Shown here: in pieces, positions 1-8,102 of the stretch
How the letters are laid out: every line of letters begins with the position of its first letter
How positions within the stretch are numbered: the first letter of the stretch is position 1
From: Actinospica sp035552695
Lineage (GTDB): Bacteria; Actinomycetota; Actinomycetes; Streptomycetales; Catenulisporaceae
Assembly: GCF_035552695.1 (NCBI RefSeq)
Contig: NZ_DASZKT010000258.1
Span: 56,091-120,090, forward strand
Length of the DNA stretch: 64,000 nucleotides
Direction of reading: 5' to 3'
Made by a program: the position numbers and the translations under genes
Notes under the pieces: model-generated
The model's input: the letters and a program-made list of their open reading frames with translations, nothing else
What the model was told of the DNA's origin: nothing
The model's database searches: none

Positions 1-57
1 GTGCCCGTCGGCGCGGTGGATGACGACGGCGACGAAGAGGACGACGACGAGGACTAG
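1..57 (+). CDS. C-terminal end of an unidentified protein with an acidic tail
   Basis: Frame 1 is open from the window edge and stops at TAG 55-57. Only 18 residues are visible, and 11 of the last 12 are Asp or Glu. An acidic, low-complexity tail does not identify a family, and the rest of the gene lies outside the window. The stop overlaps the stop of the convergent permease gene on the other strand (CTA/TAG share bases 55-56), so the two genes end tail to tail with no intergenic space. It could equally be a chance open frame, but the dense GAC/GAG codons look like real coding sequence. Confidence 0.5.
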   Translation: MPVGAVDDDGDEEDDDED

Positions 58-872
58 GCCGTGAGCAGCTTGCCGAAGCGGCGGGCCGCGATCGCGAGGC
101 CGCCCAGGGCCATCACCGCCAGGTAGAGGCAGCGCAGCAGCAGACTCGGCCCGACCACGCCGAGCATCAGGCCCCGGACGATCTCGATGCCCTGGTACAG
201 CGGCGTGATCTCCACGAACAGCTGCAGCCCGCGCGGGTAGACGCCGAGCGGGAAGAACGTGGTGGAGAACAGGAACATCGGCATCATCAATAGGTTGACG
301 ACCTCGAAGTCCTGCCAGGACTTCATGAACGTCGCGATCGCCATGCCGAGCCCGGCGAAGCCGAGGCCGATGAGCAGCGCGGCCGGGATCGCGAGCACCG
401 CCCAGGGCGAGGCGAGCACGCCGAAGAACGCGGCCACGATGGTGAAGGCCACCGCGTAGAAGCCGCCGCGCATCAGGCACCAGGCCAGCTCGCCGAGCGC
501 GATGTCCGGCGGGGTCAGCGGCGTGGCGAGTACGGCCTCGTAGACCTTGCCGTACTTGAGCCGGAAGAAGATGCCGAAGGTGGCGTCGTACATGGCGCCG
601 TTCATCGCGGCGGTGGCGAGCAGCGCTGGGGCCACGAAGTGCACGTAGGTGATCGGCCCGCCGCCCGGCCCGGTCACGTTCGGGATCAGCTGGCCCAGGC
701 CGACGCCGAGGGAGAGCAGATAGAAGATCGGCTCCAGGGCGCCGGTGAGGAACAGCAGCCACATGCGCCGGTAGGAGACGATGTTGCGCTCCACCAGGCG
801 CAGCGATCGGCGGGTGCCGAAGGCGCCGGGCAGCCGGGGCGCCACCCGAGGTTGCAGCGCGTACGAGGTCAT
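54..872 (-). CDS. ABC-2 type transporter permease (second permease of the exporter)
   Basis: The 272-residue membrane protein is of the ABC-2 (DrrB/NodJ-like) type. A short cytoplasmic N-terminus is followed by about six hydrophobic segments, beginning near residue 35, with the characteristic long membrane span before the last third (MMPMFLFSTTFFPLGVYP). That Phe/Ser-rich 'FLFSxTFFP' stretch is typical of NodJ/DrrB permeases. The start is the ATG at 872; an open frame continues upstream but overlaps the preceding permease gene. It lies 20 nt downstream of that gene and is the last gene of a three-gene unit (ATPase, permease, permease). It probably forms a heterodimer with the preceding permease. 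The substrate is unknown; drugs, lipids or polysaccharide are the usual choices for this family. Confidence 0.88.
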   Translation of the reverse strand: MTSYALQPRVAPRLPGAFGTRRSLRLVERNIVSYRRMWLLFLTGALEPIFYLLSLGVGLGQLIPNVTGPGGGPITYVHFVAPALLATAAMNGAMYDATFGIFFRLKYGKVYEAVLATPLTPPDIALGELAWCLMRGGFYAVAFTIVAAFFGVLASPWAVLAIPAALLIGLGFAGLGMAIATFMKSWQDFEVVNLLMMPMFLFSTTFFPLGVYPRGLQLFVEITPLYQGIEIVRGLMLGVVGPSLLLRCLYLAVMALGGLAIAARRFGKLLTA

Positions 873-892
873 GGCTTGGTTTGTCTCTCCGG

Positions 893-1732
893 TCAGCGTT
901 CGAGGTAGAGGCGGCGGGTGAAGCTGCGGCGGGCCAGCGCGATGCCCACGGCAAGTGCGACGAGCAGGTAGCCGAGGTGGATCGCGGCGGAGGCCGCCGT
1001 CACCGTGCCGAGGGTCAGTTCGCGGCACAGTTCGACGCCGTGCCACAGCGGGGTGGCGAAGGCGATCGGGTGCATCCACGCGGGCAGCTGCTGCCAGGGG
1101 AAGAAGGTGCCGGAGAACAGGAACAGCGGCGTCATGACGAAGCGGAAGACCACCATCAGCGGCTGGTCGTTCTCCAGCGTGATCGAGTACGCCATCATCG
1201 GGAACAGGAAGGCCGCGCCCGTCAGCAGCGCCACCGGCAGGGCGAACACGGCCCAGAGCGAGTGCGTGGTGCCGAAACCGACCATGGCTGCGAAGAAGAC
1301 CACGGACATGCCCGCGGTGCGCGCGAGTCCCTGCATGGCCGTGCCGAACATGATGTCCTGCGGGCGCTGCGGGGTGTTGACTGCGGCCCAGTAGTTCCCG
1401 GCCCACTTGACGCTGCCGAGCACGGTGAAGGAGCCCTCGAAGATGCCGTTCTGCATCGCGGTCGCGGCCAGCACTCCGGGCGCGATGAACGACAGGTAGC
1501 TCACGCCGCCGGGCAGCCCGTGCGTGATCAGCGTGCCGATGCCGACGCCCATCGCGGTCAGGTACATGACCGGGCCGAGGATCGCGGACATCACGGTGCC
1601 GCGCCAGGTGCGGTAGAAGAACGTGTACCAGTACAGGAACTGACGCCAGCTCAGCGCGAGGCCGCCGGGCACCGTTCGAGAGCGCTCGGTGGCCGCCGCC
1701 GACGCCGCGGCGCTGATGGTCTCGGTGCTCAC
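893..1732 (-). CDS. ABC-2 type transporter permease (first permease of the exporter)
   Basis: A 279-residue integral membrane protein starting at GTG 1732, one nucleotide after the stop of the ATPase gene, so translation is likely coupled. It has about six membrane segments and carries the same family signature as the next gene (FVMTPLFLFSGTFFPW near residue 200). The two permeases are clearly homologous, which suggests an old tandem duplication and a heterodimeric channel. With the ATPase it makes a complete DrrAB/NodIJ-like exporter. The sequence does not reveal the substrate. Confidence 0.88.
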   Translation of the reverse strand: MSTETISAAASAAATERSRTVPGGLALSWRQFLYWYTFFYRTWRGTVMSAILGPVMYLTAMGVGIGTLITHGLPGGVSYLSFIAPGVLAATAMQNGIFEGSFTVLGSVKWAGNYWAAVNTPQRPQDIMFGTAMQGLARTAGMSVVFFAAMVGFGTTHSLWAVFALPVALLTGAAFLFPMMAYSITLENDQPLMVVFRFVMTPLFLFSGTFFPWQQLPAWMHPIAFATPLWHGVELCRELTLGTVTAASAAIHLGYLLVALAVGIALARRSFTRRLYLER

Positions 1733-1733
1733 G

Positions 1734-2723
1734 TCAGTCCACCAGCGTCCGGCCGGTCAGGTGCAGGAAGACGTCCTCCAGCGTGGAGCGCCGCACCAGC
1801 GCGGTGAGCGGTTCCAGGCCGCGGCGGTACGCCTCGGTCAGCGCCGCCTCGCCGTCGTCGGCGTACACCAGGACGCGATCCGGCAGGGGTTCGAGCCGCT
1901 CGCCGATGCCGGCGAGCTTCTCCGCGGCCTGCTCCTGCTCGCCGAGCGGGAAGCGCAGCTCAAGCACCTCGCGGGTGGCGTAGCGCTCGATCAGCTCGCG
2001 CGGCGCGCCCTCGGCGGCGATCCGGCCCTTGTCCATCACCACGAGGCGGTCGCACAGCTGCTCCGCCTCGTCCATGTAGTGCGTGGTGAGAATCAGGGTC
2101 GTGCCCTGCTGCTTGAGCCGGTAGAGCCGGTCCCAGACCACGTGCCGCGCCTGCGGATCGAGCCCGGTGGTCGGCTCGTCCAGAATCAGGATCTCCGGAT
2201 CGTTGATCAGCGCGCGGGCGATGGTCAGCCGCCGCTTCATGCCGCCGGACAGCGGCTCCACCTTGTCCTCGGCCCGGTCGGTGAGCTGCACGAAATCGAG
2301 CAGCCGCGCGGCGCGTTCGCGGATGACGGCGCGCGGCAGGCCGAAATACCGGCCGTAGACCTGCATGTTGTCGCGCACCCGCATCTCCACGTCCAGCGTG
2401 TCCTCCTGCGGGACGACGCCGAGCCGGGCGCGGATCTGCGGCCCCGCGGTGTTCGGGTCGAGGCCGAACAGGCTCAGATGACCGCCGCCCACGGGTGATA
2501 CGCAGCCGATCATGCGCATGGTCGTGGACTTGCCGGCGCCGTTCGGGCCGAGGAAGCCGAACACCTCGCCGCGCCGGACCTCGAAGTCGATGCCGGCGAC
2601 CGCGGTAAAGGCTTCGCCATGCTTCTTGGGGAACGTCTTGACCAGGCCCTGGGCCCTGATGAGAACTTCCGCTGCGGGGATGGGTTCGGACACCCTTCCG
2701 ACGTTACCGGGGAGGTCCGACAC
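1734..2723 (-). CDS. ABC transporter ATP-binding protein (DrrA/NodI type)
   Basis: A cytoplasmic ATPase of 329 codons that energises the two downstream permeases. Walker A GPNGAGKST lies near residue 59, the signature LSGGMKRR near 160, Walker B LILDEPTTGLDP near 180 and the switch His in TTHYMDEAEQLC near 215. The C-terminal ~90 residues (ending EDVFLHLTGR) are the extension usual in DrrA/NodI-type exporters. The ORF opens with GTG at 2723; a second GTG (11th codon, ahead of SEPIPAAE) is an equally possible start, and neither has a convincing ribosome-binding site. It is the first gene of the unit and is transcribed away from the GT2 glycosyltransferase at 2834, with about 110 nt of shared upstream DNA. 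Confidence 0.92.
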   Translation of the reverse strand: MSDLPGNVGRVSEPIPAAEVLIRAQGLVKTFPKKHGEAFTAVAGIDFEVRRGEVFGFLGPNGAGKSTTMRMIGCVSPVGGGHLSLFGLDPNTAGPQIRARLGVVPQEDTLDVEMRVRDNMQVYGRYFGLPRAVIRERAARLLDFVQLTDRAEDKVEPLSGGMKRRLTIARALINDPEILILDEPTTGLDPQARHVVWDRLYRLKQQGTTLILTTHYMDEAEQLCDRLVVMDKGRIAAEGAPRELIERYATREVLELRFPLGEQEQAAEKLAGIGERLEPLPDRVLVYADDGEAALTEAYRRGLEPLTALVRRSTLEDVFLHLTGRTLVD

Positions 2724-2833
2724 TTCTCGACACGTTATTCTTTGAGCTGCGGTTTAGCCCGGCTTCCTCAGGTTGGCTTCACGTGCCGCTGTTATCTTGC
2801 CAGCTCCCCGCAAGAGAGATGGACTAGAGGCTC

Positions 2834-3787
2834 ATGCTCCTTACCGAGCGGATTCCCACCTCAGATCCCGTTCCCGCGACGGAGGACGATCAACCCACCA
2901 ACCGGGTCGACGTCACCGTCGTGCTTCCCTGCTTCAACGAGCAGGATCACGTCCTGCTGGAAATAGCGCGGATCACCGAGGCCCTCGACACGAGCGAGTT
3001 CAGCTATGAGCTGCTCGTGATCGACGACGCGTCGACCGACAACACCCTCGAGGTGCTGCAGAAGGCGCAGGAGAACTACCCGCACATGCGGCTCGAGCCG
3101 TTCCAGCGCAATGGCGGCACCGGCACCGCGCGACGCATCGGCACGCAGATCGCGCACGGCGAGATCGTCGTCTGGACCGACGCCGACATGAGCTACCCGA
3201 ACGAGCGCATCCCGGAGTTGGTGCGCCACCTCAAGGAGAACCCGCGGATCGACCAGGTCGTCGGCGCGCGGACCTCCGAGGAGGGTTCGCACAAGTTCCT
3301 GCGCGTGCCCGCCAAGTTCGTGATCCGGAAGATCGCCGAGCGGCTGATCAACCAGAAGATCCCGGACCTGAACTCGGGTATGCGCGCGATGCGCCGGGAG
3401 GTGGCGCTGCCGTACCTGCGGCTGCTGCCCCCCGGGTTCTCCTGCGTCACCACGATCACCATGGCCTTCCTGGCGAACCAGCACGACATCTTCTACGTGC
3501 CCATCGATTACTCGAAGCGGGCCGGTAAGTCGAAGTTCAAGTTCGTCAAGGACGCCTACCGCTACATCCTCCAGGTGCTGCGGATGGTGATGTACTTCAA
3601 CCCGATCAAGGTTCTGCTGCCGCCGGCACTGTGGCTGATCGGGATCGGCGTGGTCAAGGCCGTCTACGACCTGATCGCGCACCCGTTCAAGATCGCCGAG
3701 AACACGATCCTGCTGTTCCTCACCGGTCTGATCATCGCGTCGCTGGCCCTGCTCGCGGACCTGATCGTCCGCTCCCGCGGGGAGTGA
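2834..3787 (+). CDS. GT2 family polyprenyl-phosphate glycosyltransferase
   Basis: A 317-residue family 2 glycosyltransferase with a membrane anchor. The GT-A domain starts near residue 28 with VTVVLPCFNEQ, has the nucleotide-sugar acidic motif VIDDASTDNT near 63 and a DxD-like TDADMSYP near 118. Two hydrophobic segments occupy the last ~70 residues. This layout matches DPM1/GtrB/CsbB-type enzymes, which load a sugar onto a polyprenyl phosphate at the inner membrane face. The sugar is not deducible. The gene faces a YfhO-type membrane protein across a strong terminator; GT2 (CsbB) and YfhO are functional partners in Firmicutes, so a two-component envelope glycosylation system is a reasonable inference here. 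Confidence 0.9.
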   Translation: MLLTERIPTSDPVPATEDDQPTNRVDVTVVLPCFNEQDHVLLEIARITEALDTSEFSYELLVIDDASTDNTLEVLQKAQENYPHMRLEPFQRNGGTGTARRIGTQIAHGEIVVWTDADMSYPNERIPELVRHLKENPRIDQVVGARTSEEGSHKFLRVPAKFVIRKIAERLINQKIPDLNSGMRAMRREVALPYLRLLPPGFSCVTTITMAFLANQHDIFYVPIDYSKRAGKSKFKFVKDAYRYILQVLRMVMYFNPIKVLLPPALWLIGIGVVKAVYDLIAHPFKIAENTILLFLTGLIIASLALLADLIVRSRGE

Positions 3788-3803
3788 CACGGCTTTAAGC
3801 GGC

Positions 3804-3851
3804 ACAAAGGAGCCGGCCCCGGGATTTCAATCCCGGGGCCGGCTCCTTTTG
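3804..3851. terminator. Strong bidirectional terminator between convergent genes
   Basis: A near-perfect inverted repeat of about 19 bp (arms 3806-3824 and 3831-3849, loop of 6 nt) lies between the convergent GT2 and YfhO-type genes. The arms are GC-rich with A-tracts on the left flank and TTTT on the right flank, so an intrinsic terminator can form on either strand. Its midpoint lies about 40 nt from the GT2 stop and 35 nt from the stop of the YfhO-type gene. Confidence 0.9.
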
Positions 3852-3862
3852 TTCGTAGACCT

Positions 3863-6800
3863 CTAGACCTCGGCTTCCCGGCGCCGCTTGCGCCGCGGCC
3901 ACCACCACGCTTCGGCGACCACGGCGCCGATCAGGATGACGAACGTGGCCCCGGTCAGGGCGAGTCCGAGGCGGGCGTGCGGGGCCGAGTAGGTCAGCGT
4001 GACGACGTGCTTTCCCGCGGGCACCTGCACGGCCACGACGCCCTGGTCCGCGGCCCGCAGCACGGCGCTCCGGCCGTCCACGGTCGCCTTCCAGCCGACC
4101 TGGTCCGCGTCTGCGACGACGAGGTAGCCGGCGCCCTGCGCGTCCACGGTGGTGCTGACCACGTCGTTGCCGTCCTGGTCCACGCTCACGCTCGCCGGGG
4201 CGCCGCTCGCGGCCGGCCCGGACTTCGACAGCACGACCTCGTTCGCGCCGACGCCGCCCGAAGCCAGCAGGCTGACACGCTGGCTCTGGTCGGTGACGAC
4301 CGTGGCCGTCGAGGCCCAGCGGATCCGCTGCTGGGCGTTGAGCCGCTGGTAGATCGCCGAGTCGCCGACGTGCACGAGTTCGAGGCCGTCGCTCTGTCCG
4401 GCCACCGCGCTGAGTGCGGGCGAACCCGCGTCCGCCTGGACGTCGATCGGCTTGCCGCCGTGCCAGGTGAGCGTCGCGGTGTACGTCGTGCCCGCCGCCT
4501 GTGTGTCGGCCGCGACCGGGACCTCGAAGAGCGAGCCCGCGCTCATCGTCGCCTGGAGGGTGTCCGCGAGCCGACTGGTCTGCGCGACGGTGGCGCCGGA
4601 TGCGTTGCGCACCACGACGTCCAGTGAGTCGCTCTTCGTCGTCGTGACGGTGCCGACCGGCGTGACCCCGACCCCGCGCAGGCGACCGGTGACCGGGACT
4701 GCGACGGTGACCGACTGACCGGGCTTCAGTTGGTACGTGCTGCCGTCGGTCTTGGCGCTGACCTGCTTGCCCAGTACCGAGTCCGCGAGCGAGGTGACCC
4801 AGTACTTCGCGGCGAGCTGGTCCAGGATCGGGCTGGTCGCGGTGTCCTGGTTCTCCGGGAAGTCGACGTAGGTCTCGTACTGGATCACGCCGTCCGGGAT
4901 GGCGTTGATCATCGCGCCGAAGCTCTGGTTGATGAAGTTGTGGCCGTTGACGGCGCGCAGCGGATAGGCGCTGTTGGTGCCGAAGACCATGCCGGTCGAG
5001 GTCGACGCGTAGCGATTCTCGCCGAGGTTGGCGGTGAGGTACGAGTGCGTGTCGGTGACCGGGTAGAAGGTGCTCACCGGCGAGCGCGGGAAGAACTCCG
5101 AGGCGAAGACAGAGCTCTGCCAGGCCAGCAGCAGCGGAAGGGCCGCGGCGGCGGTGAAGCGGACGCCGCGGGTGAGGTTGCCGAGGTCGAGCGTATGGTG
5201 CGGGTCGCGACTTCCGCGGCCGGTGTACCAGAGCACGACGACGCACACGATCGCGGCCAATGTGAAGGCCCCGGCGTACGCCATCTGGTGCTTGAACAGG
5301 CTCAGCGCGGCGCTACGGCCGATCGCCGCCGCACCCGCGTGCTTGGCGTCCGAGTAGCCGGTGACCAGGACGCCGATGAACACGCCGAACGTGGCCAGGC
5401 CGATGAAGGCGGGCCAGAGCAGGCGCAGGCGGTGCGGGGTCACCGATTCGCCGGACTCGCCGGATTCGGCAGCGGCCTCGCGGCGACGCGTCAGCACGTC
5501 GTACCCGATCGCGACGAGCACGGCGAGCAGGAAGCCGAGAATGCTGCGGGAGCGGCCGATGAAGTTCTGCCCGAAGACCGTGCGAATGACGGGCGTGTCC
5601 TGCAGCACCGCGAGCGGAGCGCCGCCGACGTAGATCAGCAGCAGCCAGATGGCGGTCGCGGAGGCGACGAAGGTCCACACCGTGCGCGGCAGCAGCGGTC
5701 GCGCACGCCAGGGCAGGGCCACCGCGACGAGAGCCAGGACGAGCGCCACAGCACCGATGTAGTCGATGCTCTCGATGGCGTTCGGCGACAGATAGAAGTA
5801 GTTCGATTCCGTGTTGCCGGTGCCGACCGCCCAGGGTGCGACGAGCGTCAGCAGCGTCGTCGCATCGAGGTGCTGGTCGGACGTCTGGCTGCGGCCGATG
5901 ATGACCCAGGTCTTCATGAACCCGAGGAACGGCAGCAACTGGAACGCGACCAGGCCCACGCCGCCCACGATCCCGCCGACGTAGCCGAGCGCGGTCAGCA
6001 GCAGCCGGCGCAGGCTGTCCAGCTTGTGGCGGTGCATCGCGACCAGCCGGGCCAGCACGTACAGGCTCGCCGTGATTCCCGCGTAGCCCGTGACCGCGGG
6101 GAATCCGCCGAGCAGCATGGAGGCGATCGGAATCGAGATCAGCACGGCGTCCCGCACCCGCCGGGTCTGCAGGAAGCGTTCGGCGGTCCAGAACAGCGCG
6201 GGGATGAACGCGGCCGTGCGGCTCTGCGGGAAGTCGACCCACATGACCATGAATCCGCTGCCGACGAACGCGAGTCCGCCGATCAGCCCGGCGACGCGGG
6301 ACAGTCCCAGGCGCCTGAGGAACAGGAACGAGCCGCCCGCGGCGCAGATGATGATCAGCAGTTCGGTGTACGCCGGGCCCATCCACGTCGGCAGCACGTA
6401 GTACGGCACGGTGAGCGGGGAGAACAGCGCGTCGTTGGGGACCGAGCCGAGCGTGCCGCCGGCGTCGTTGTTCGGGTCCCAGCCCGCGAACTGGCCGTTC
6501 TCCAGGGCCTTCTTGAACACGATCGTGCCGGGGATCGCCGAGGTGTACGTGTCGTACTGCAGCGCGTTGCTGGCGACGGTCTCGTTGTATCCCGCCTGCG
6601 CGTACGGGCTCGCCTGGACCATGTTGCCGGTCGCCGCCGTGGTCGCGCCGCCGATCAGCGGGCTGCCGATGCCCCAGGCCGCGAACAGCGCGATGGCGAA
6701 GACGGCGAGCGCGGTGGCCAGACGCGGTCGCCGCAAGCGCCGGCGTCGCGCGCCCGGCGTGCTGTCCGGCGACGGCTCCCCGGGATCGTTGGCCACTCCT

Positions 6801-6886
6801 ACCCCCGTACCGTGCGCATCGTGGTCTCGGGTCTCACTGCTCAAGTCGTGTCCAAGGGAGAGATCGCGGGGATTCGGGGCGGACAT
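3863..6886 (-). CDS. YfhO-family multispan membrane protein, putative envelope glycosyl transfer
   Basis: A very large (1007 residue) membrane protein of the YfhO family. A basic cytoplasmic N-terminus (RRRRLRR near 50) precedes the first span. A large outer loop follows, with the family-typical block GQFAGWDPNNDAGG, then about ten further spans to residue ~590. A ~350-residue extracytoplasmic domain and one final span complete it, before a short basic tail (RRKRRREAEV). The C-terminal motif pattern 'VVADADQVGWKATVDG ... VPAGKHVVTLTY' is characteristic. In Bacillus and Listeria, YfhO-type GT-C-like proteins transfer sugars from polyprenyl carriers to lipoteichoic acid. Actinomycetes generally lack that polymer, so the acceptor here is unknown. 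Transcribed 28 nt after the upstream glycosyltransferase, probably as one unit. Confidence 0.88.
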   Translation of the reverse strand: MSAPNPRDLSLGHDLSSETRDHDAHGTGVGVANDPGEPSPDSTPGARRRRLRRPRLATALAVFAIALFAAWGIGSPLIGGATTAATGNMVQASPYAQAGYNETVASNALQYDTYTSAIPGTIVFKKALENGQFAGWDPNNDAGGTLGSVPNDALFSPLTVPYYVLPTWMGPAYTELLIIICAAGGSFLFLRRLGLSRVAGLIGGLAFVGSGFMVMWVDFPQSRTAAFIPALFWTAERFLQTRRVRDAVLISIPIASMLLGGFPAVTGYAGITASLYVLARLVAMHRHKLDSLRRLLLTALGYVGGIVGGVGLVAFQLLPFLGFMKTWVIIGRSQTSDQHLDATTLLTLVAPWAVGTGNTESNYFYLSPNAIESIDYIGAVALVLALVAVALPWRARPLLPRTVWTFVASATAIWLLLIYVGGAPLAVLQDTPVIRTVFGQNFIGRSRSILGFLLAVLVAIGYDVLTRRREAAAESGESGESVTPHRLRLLWPAFIGLATFGVFIGVLVTGYSDAKHAGAAAIGRSAALSLFKHQMAYAGAFTLAAIVCVVVLWYTGRGSRDPHHTLDLGNLTRGVRFTAAAALPLLLAWQSSVFASEFFPRSPVSTFYPVTDTHSYLTANLGENRYASTSTGMVFGTNSAYPLRAVNGHNFINQSFGAMINAIPDGVIQYETYVDFPENQDTATSPILDQLAAKYWVTSLADSVLGKQVSAKTDGSTYQLKPGQSVTVAVPVTGRLRGVGVTPVGTVTTTKSDSLDVVVRNASGATVAQTSRLADTLQATMSAGSLFEVPVAADTQAAGTTYTATLTWHGGKPIDVQADAGSPALSAVAGQSDGLELVHVGDSAIYQRLNAQQRIRWASTATVVTDQSQRVSLLASGGVGANEVVLSKSGPAASGAPASVSVDQDGNDVVSTTVDAQGAGYLVVADADQVGWKATVDGRSAVLRAADQGVVAVQVPAGKHVVTLTYSAPHARLGLALTGATFVILIGAVVAEAWWWPRRKRRREAEV

Positions 6887-6914
6887 AGTAGCGCTCGCGG
6901 ATGATGGCGCCGCT

Positions 6915-8018
6915 TCAGGGAGCGAGCCGCTCCACCAACGTTTCGACTACAGCGGAGCAGCCGAAGCGCTCGAGCACGGCGTCGTGCGCGCGCTTGCGGG
7001 CCGCGGCCAGTTCGTCGCGGTCCTCGGCCAGCCGGTTCAGCGCGTCGGCGAGGGCGGTGGCGTCGCCGGGCGGGACGTACACGGCGCCGTCACCGAGCGC
7101 GCGGCGCTGCGGCGCGGTGTCCGAGGTGACGATCGCGCATCCGGCCGCCGCGCCCTGGAAGACCTTGTTCGGGACCACGCGCAGCGCCTTGGGGCCGGTG
7201 CCGAAGATGCCGAGGCACACGTCGTGCGCGGCGACCAGCGCGGGCAGTTCGGTGGAGTCGACCCACTCGATCCACTTCGTCGGGCAGCCGCCCTCGGCCG
7301 CCTTGCGGGTGGCCTCGAACTCCTGCCCGTGGCCGACCATCGTGGCCTCGATCGGCGCGCCCGCGAGCTTGCTGAGCGCCTCGCCGATCACGGGTGCGCC
7401 CTGCAGCGGCGTATAGAGGCCGAAGAACGCGACGCGCAGCGGCCCGTCCTCGCTCCCGTGACTCGGCGCGTCCTGCGCCGGGGCGGCCGCGAACCAGTCC
7501 TCCGGCGCGCCGACCGGGACGACCACGCCGCGGCCGCGGTGCTCCTCGGGCAGGTTGGCGAGGTGCTCGTCGGTGTCCACGACGATGACGTCCGCCGACT
7601 TCAGGGCGCCGGCGTCGATCGCGGTCAGCAGCTTGGGCTTGAGCCCGCCGCCGGACAGGTTGCGGTCCCGCGCGGTGTCGCCGGCGCCGATCAGATGGTC
7701 GAGGACGATCGTCTTGCGGCGGAACAGGATGCGCGCGAGGCGCACGTCGAAGTGGCCCATGTACCCGACGACGATCGCGTCCGGGGTCGGTCCGCGCCGC
7801 GAGCCGACGGCCAGCCGGAACCAGCAGGAGGCGAGCCGCCAGCCGAGCACCGGCAGCCGCCAGGGCTGGGCCAGGATCGCCACCCGGGAGGCCGTGTCCA
7901 GGCCGAGCGGCGCGTTGCATTCGGCCACGTCGTGGCCGTGCGCCCGAAGCCCCTCGGCGAGCACACCCACCCGCGGGTGGGACTTCACGTCGTACGTGCC
8001 GAAGAACAGGATCCGCAT
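6915..8018 (-). CDS. GT-B fold glycosyltransferase (GT4-like)
   Basis: A 367-residue glycosyltransferase. It opens with MRILFFGTYD, the first Rossmann strand of GT-B enzymes, and continues SHPRVGVLAEGLRAHGHDV. The C-terminal donor domain contains VAFFGLYTPLQGAPVIGEAL and the nucleotide-sugar region 'VPNKVFQGAAAGCAIVTSDT', with the Lys-Val-Phe/Glu-x-x-Ala pattern of GT4 proteins. The start is the ATG at 8018; the frame stays open 16 codons upstream but that extension is not protein-like. It lies directly upstream of the YfhO-type gene on the same strand, and together with the GT2 gene suggests assembly of a surface glycan. Donor and acceptor are unknown. Confidence 0.88.
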   Translation of the reverse strand: MRILFFGTYDVKSHPRVGVLAEGLRAHGHDVAECNAPLGLDTASRVAILAQPWRLPVLGWRLASCWFRLAVGSRRGPTPDAIVVGYMGHFDVRLARILFRRKTIVLDHLIGAGDTARDRNLSGGGLKPKLLTAIDAGALKSADVIVVDTDEHLANLPEEHRGRGVVVPVGAPEDWFAAAPAQDAPSHGSEDGPLRVAFFGLYTPLQGAPVIGEALSKLAGAPIEATMVGHGQEFEATRKAAEGGCPTKWIEWVDSTELPALVAAHDVCLGIFGTGPKALRVVPNKVFQGAAAGCAIVTSDTAPQRRALGDGAVYVPPGDATALADALNRLAEDRDELAAARKRAHDAVLERFGCSAVVETLVERLAP

Positions 8019-8102
8019 GGCACCACACAGTAGGCCATTCACTGTGCATCCTGGGAATAGGCCCACGCGTGTGTATTTGCTGGTCGCTCAGGATCTGCGC
8101 GT

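Noticed and set aside
54..1406. N-terminal extension of the permease at 54-872
   Set aside because: Residues upstream of the ATG at 872 overlap the preceding permease gene and are low-complexity shadow sequence.
4730..6904. Long plus-strand open frame opposite the YfhO-type gene
   Set aside because: It is composed of Arg/Gly/Ala/Glu-rich, repetitive shadow translation of a high-GC gene; no family motif or ribosome-binding site.
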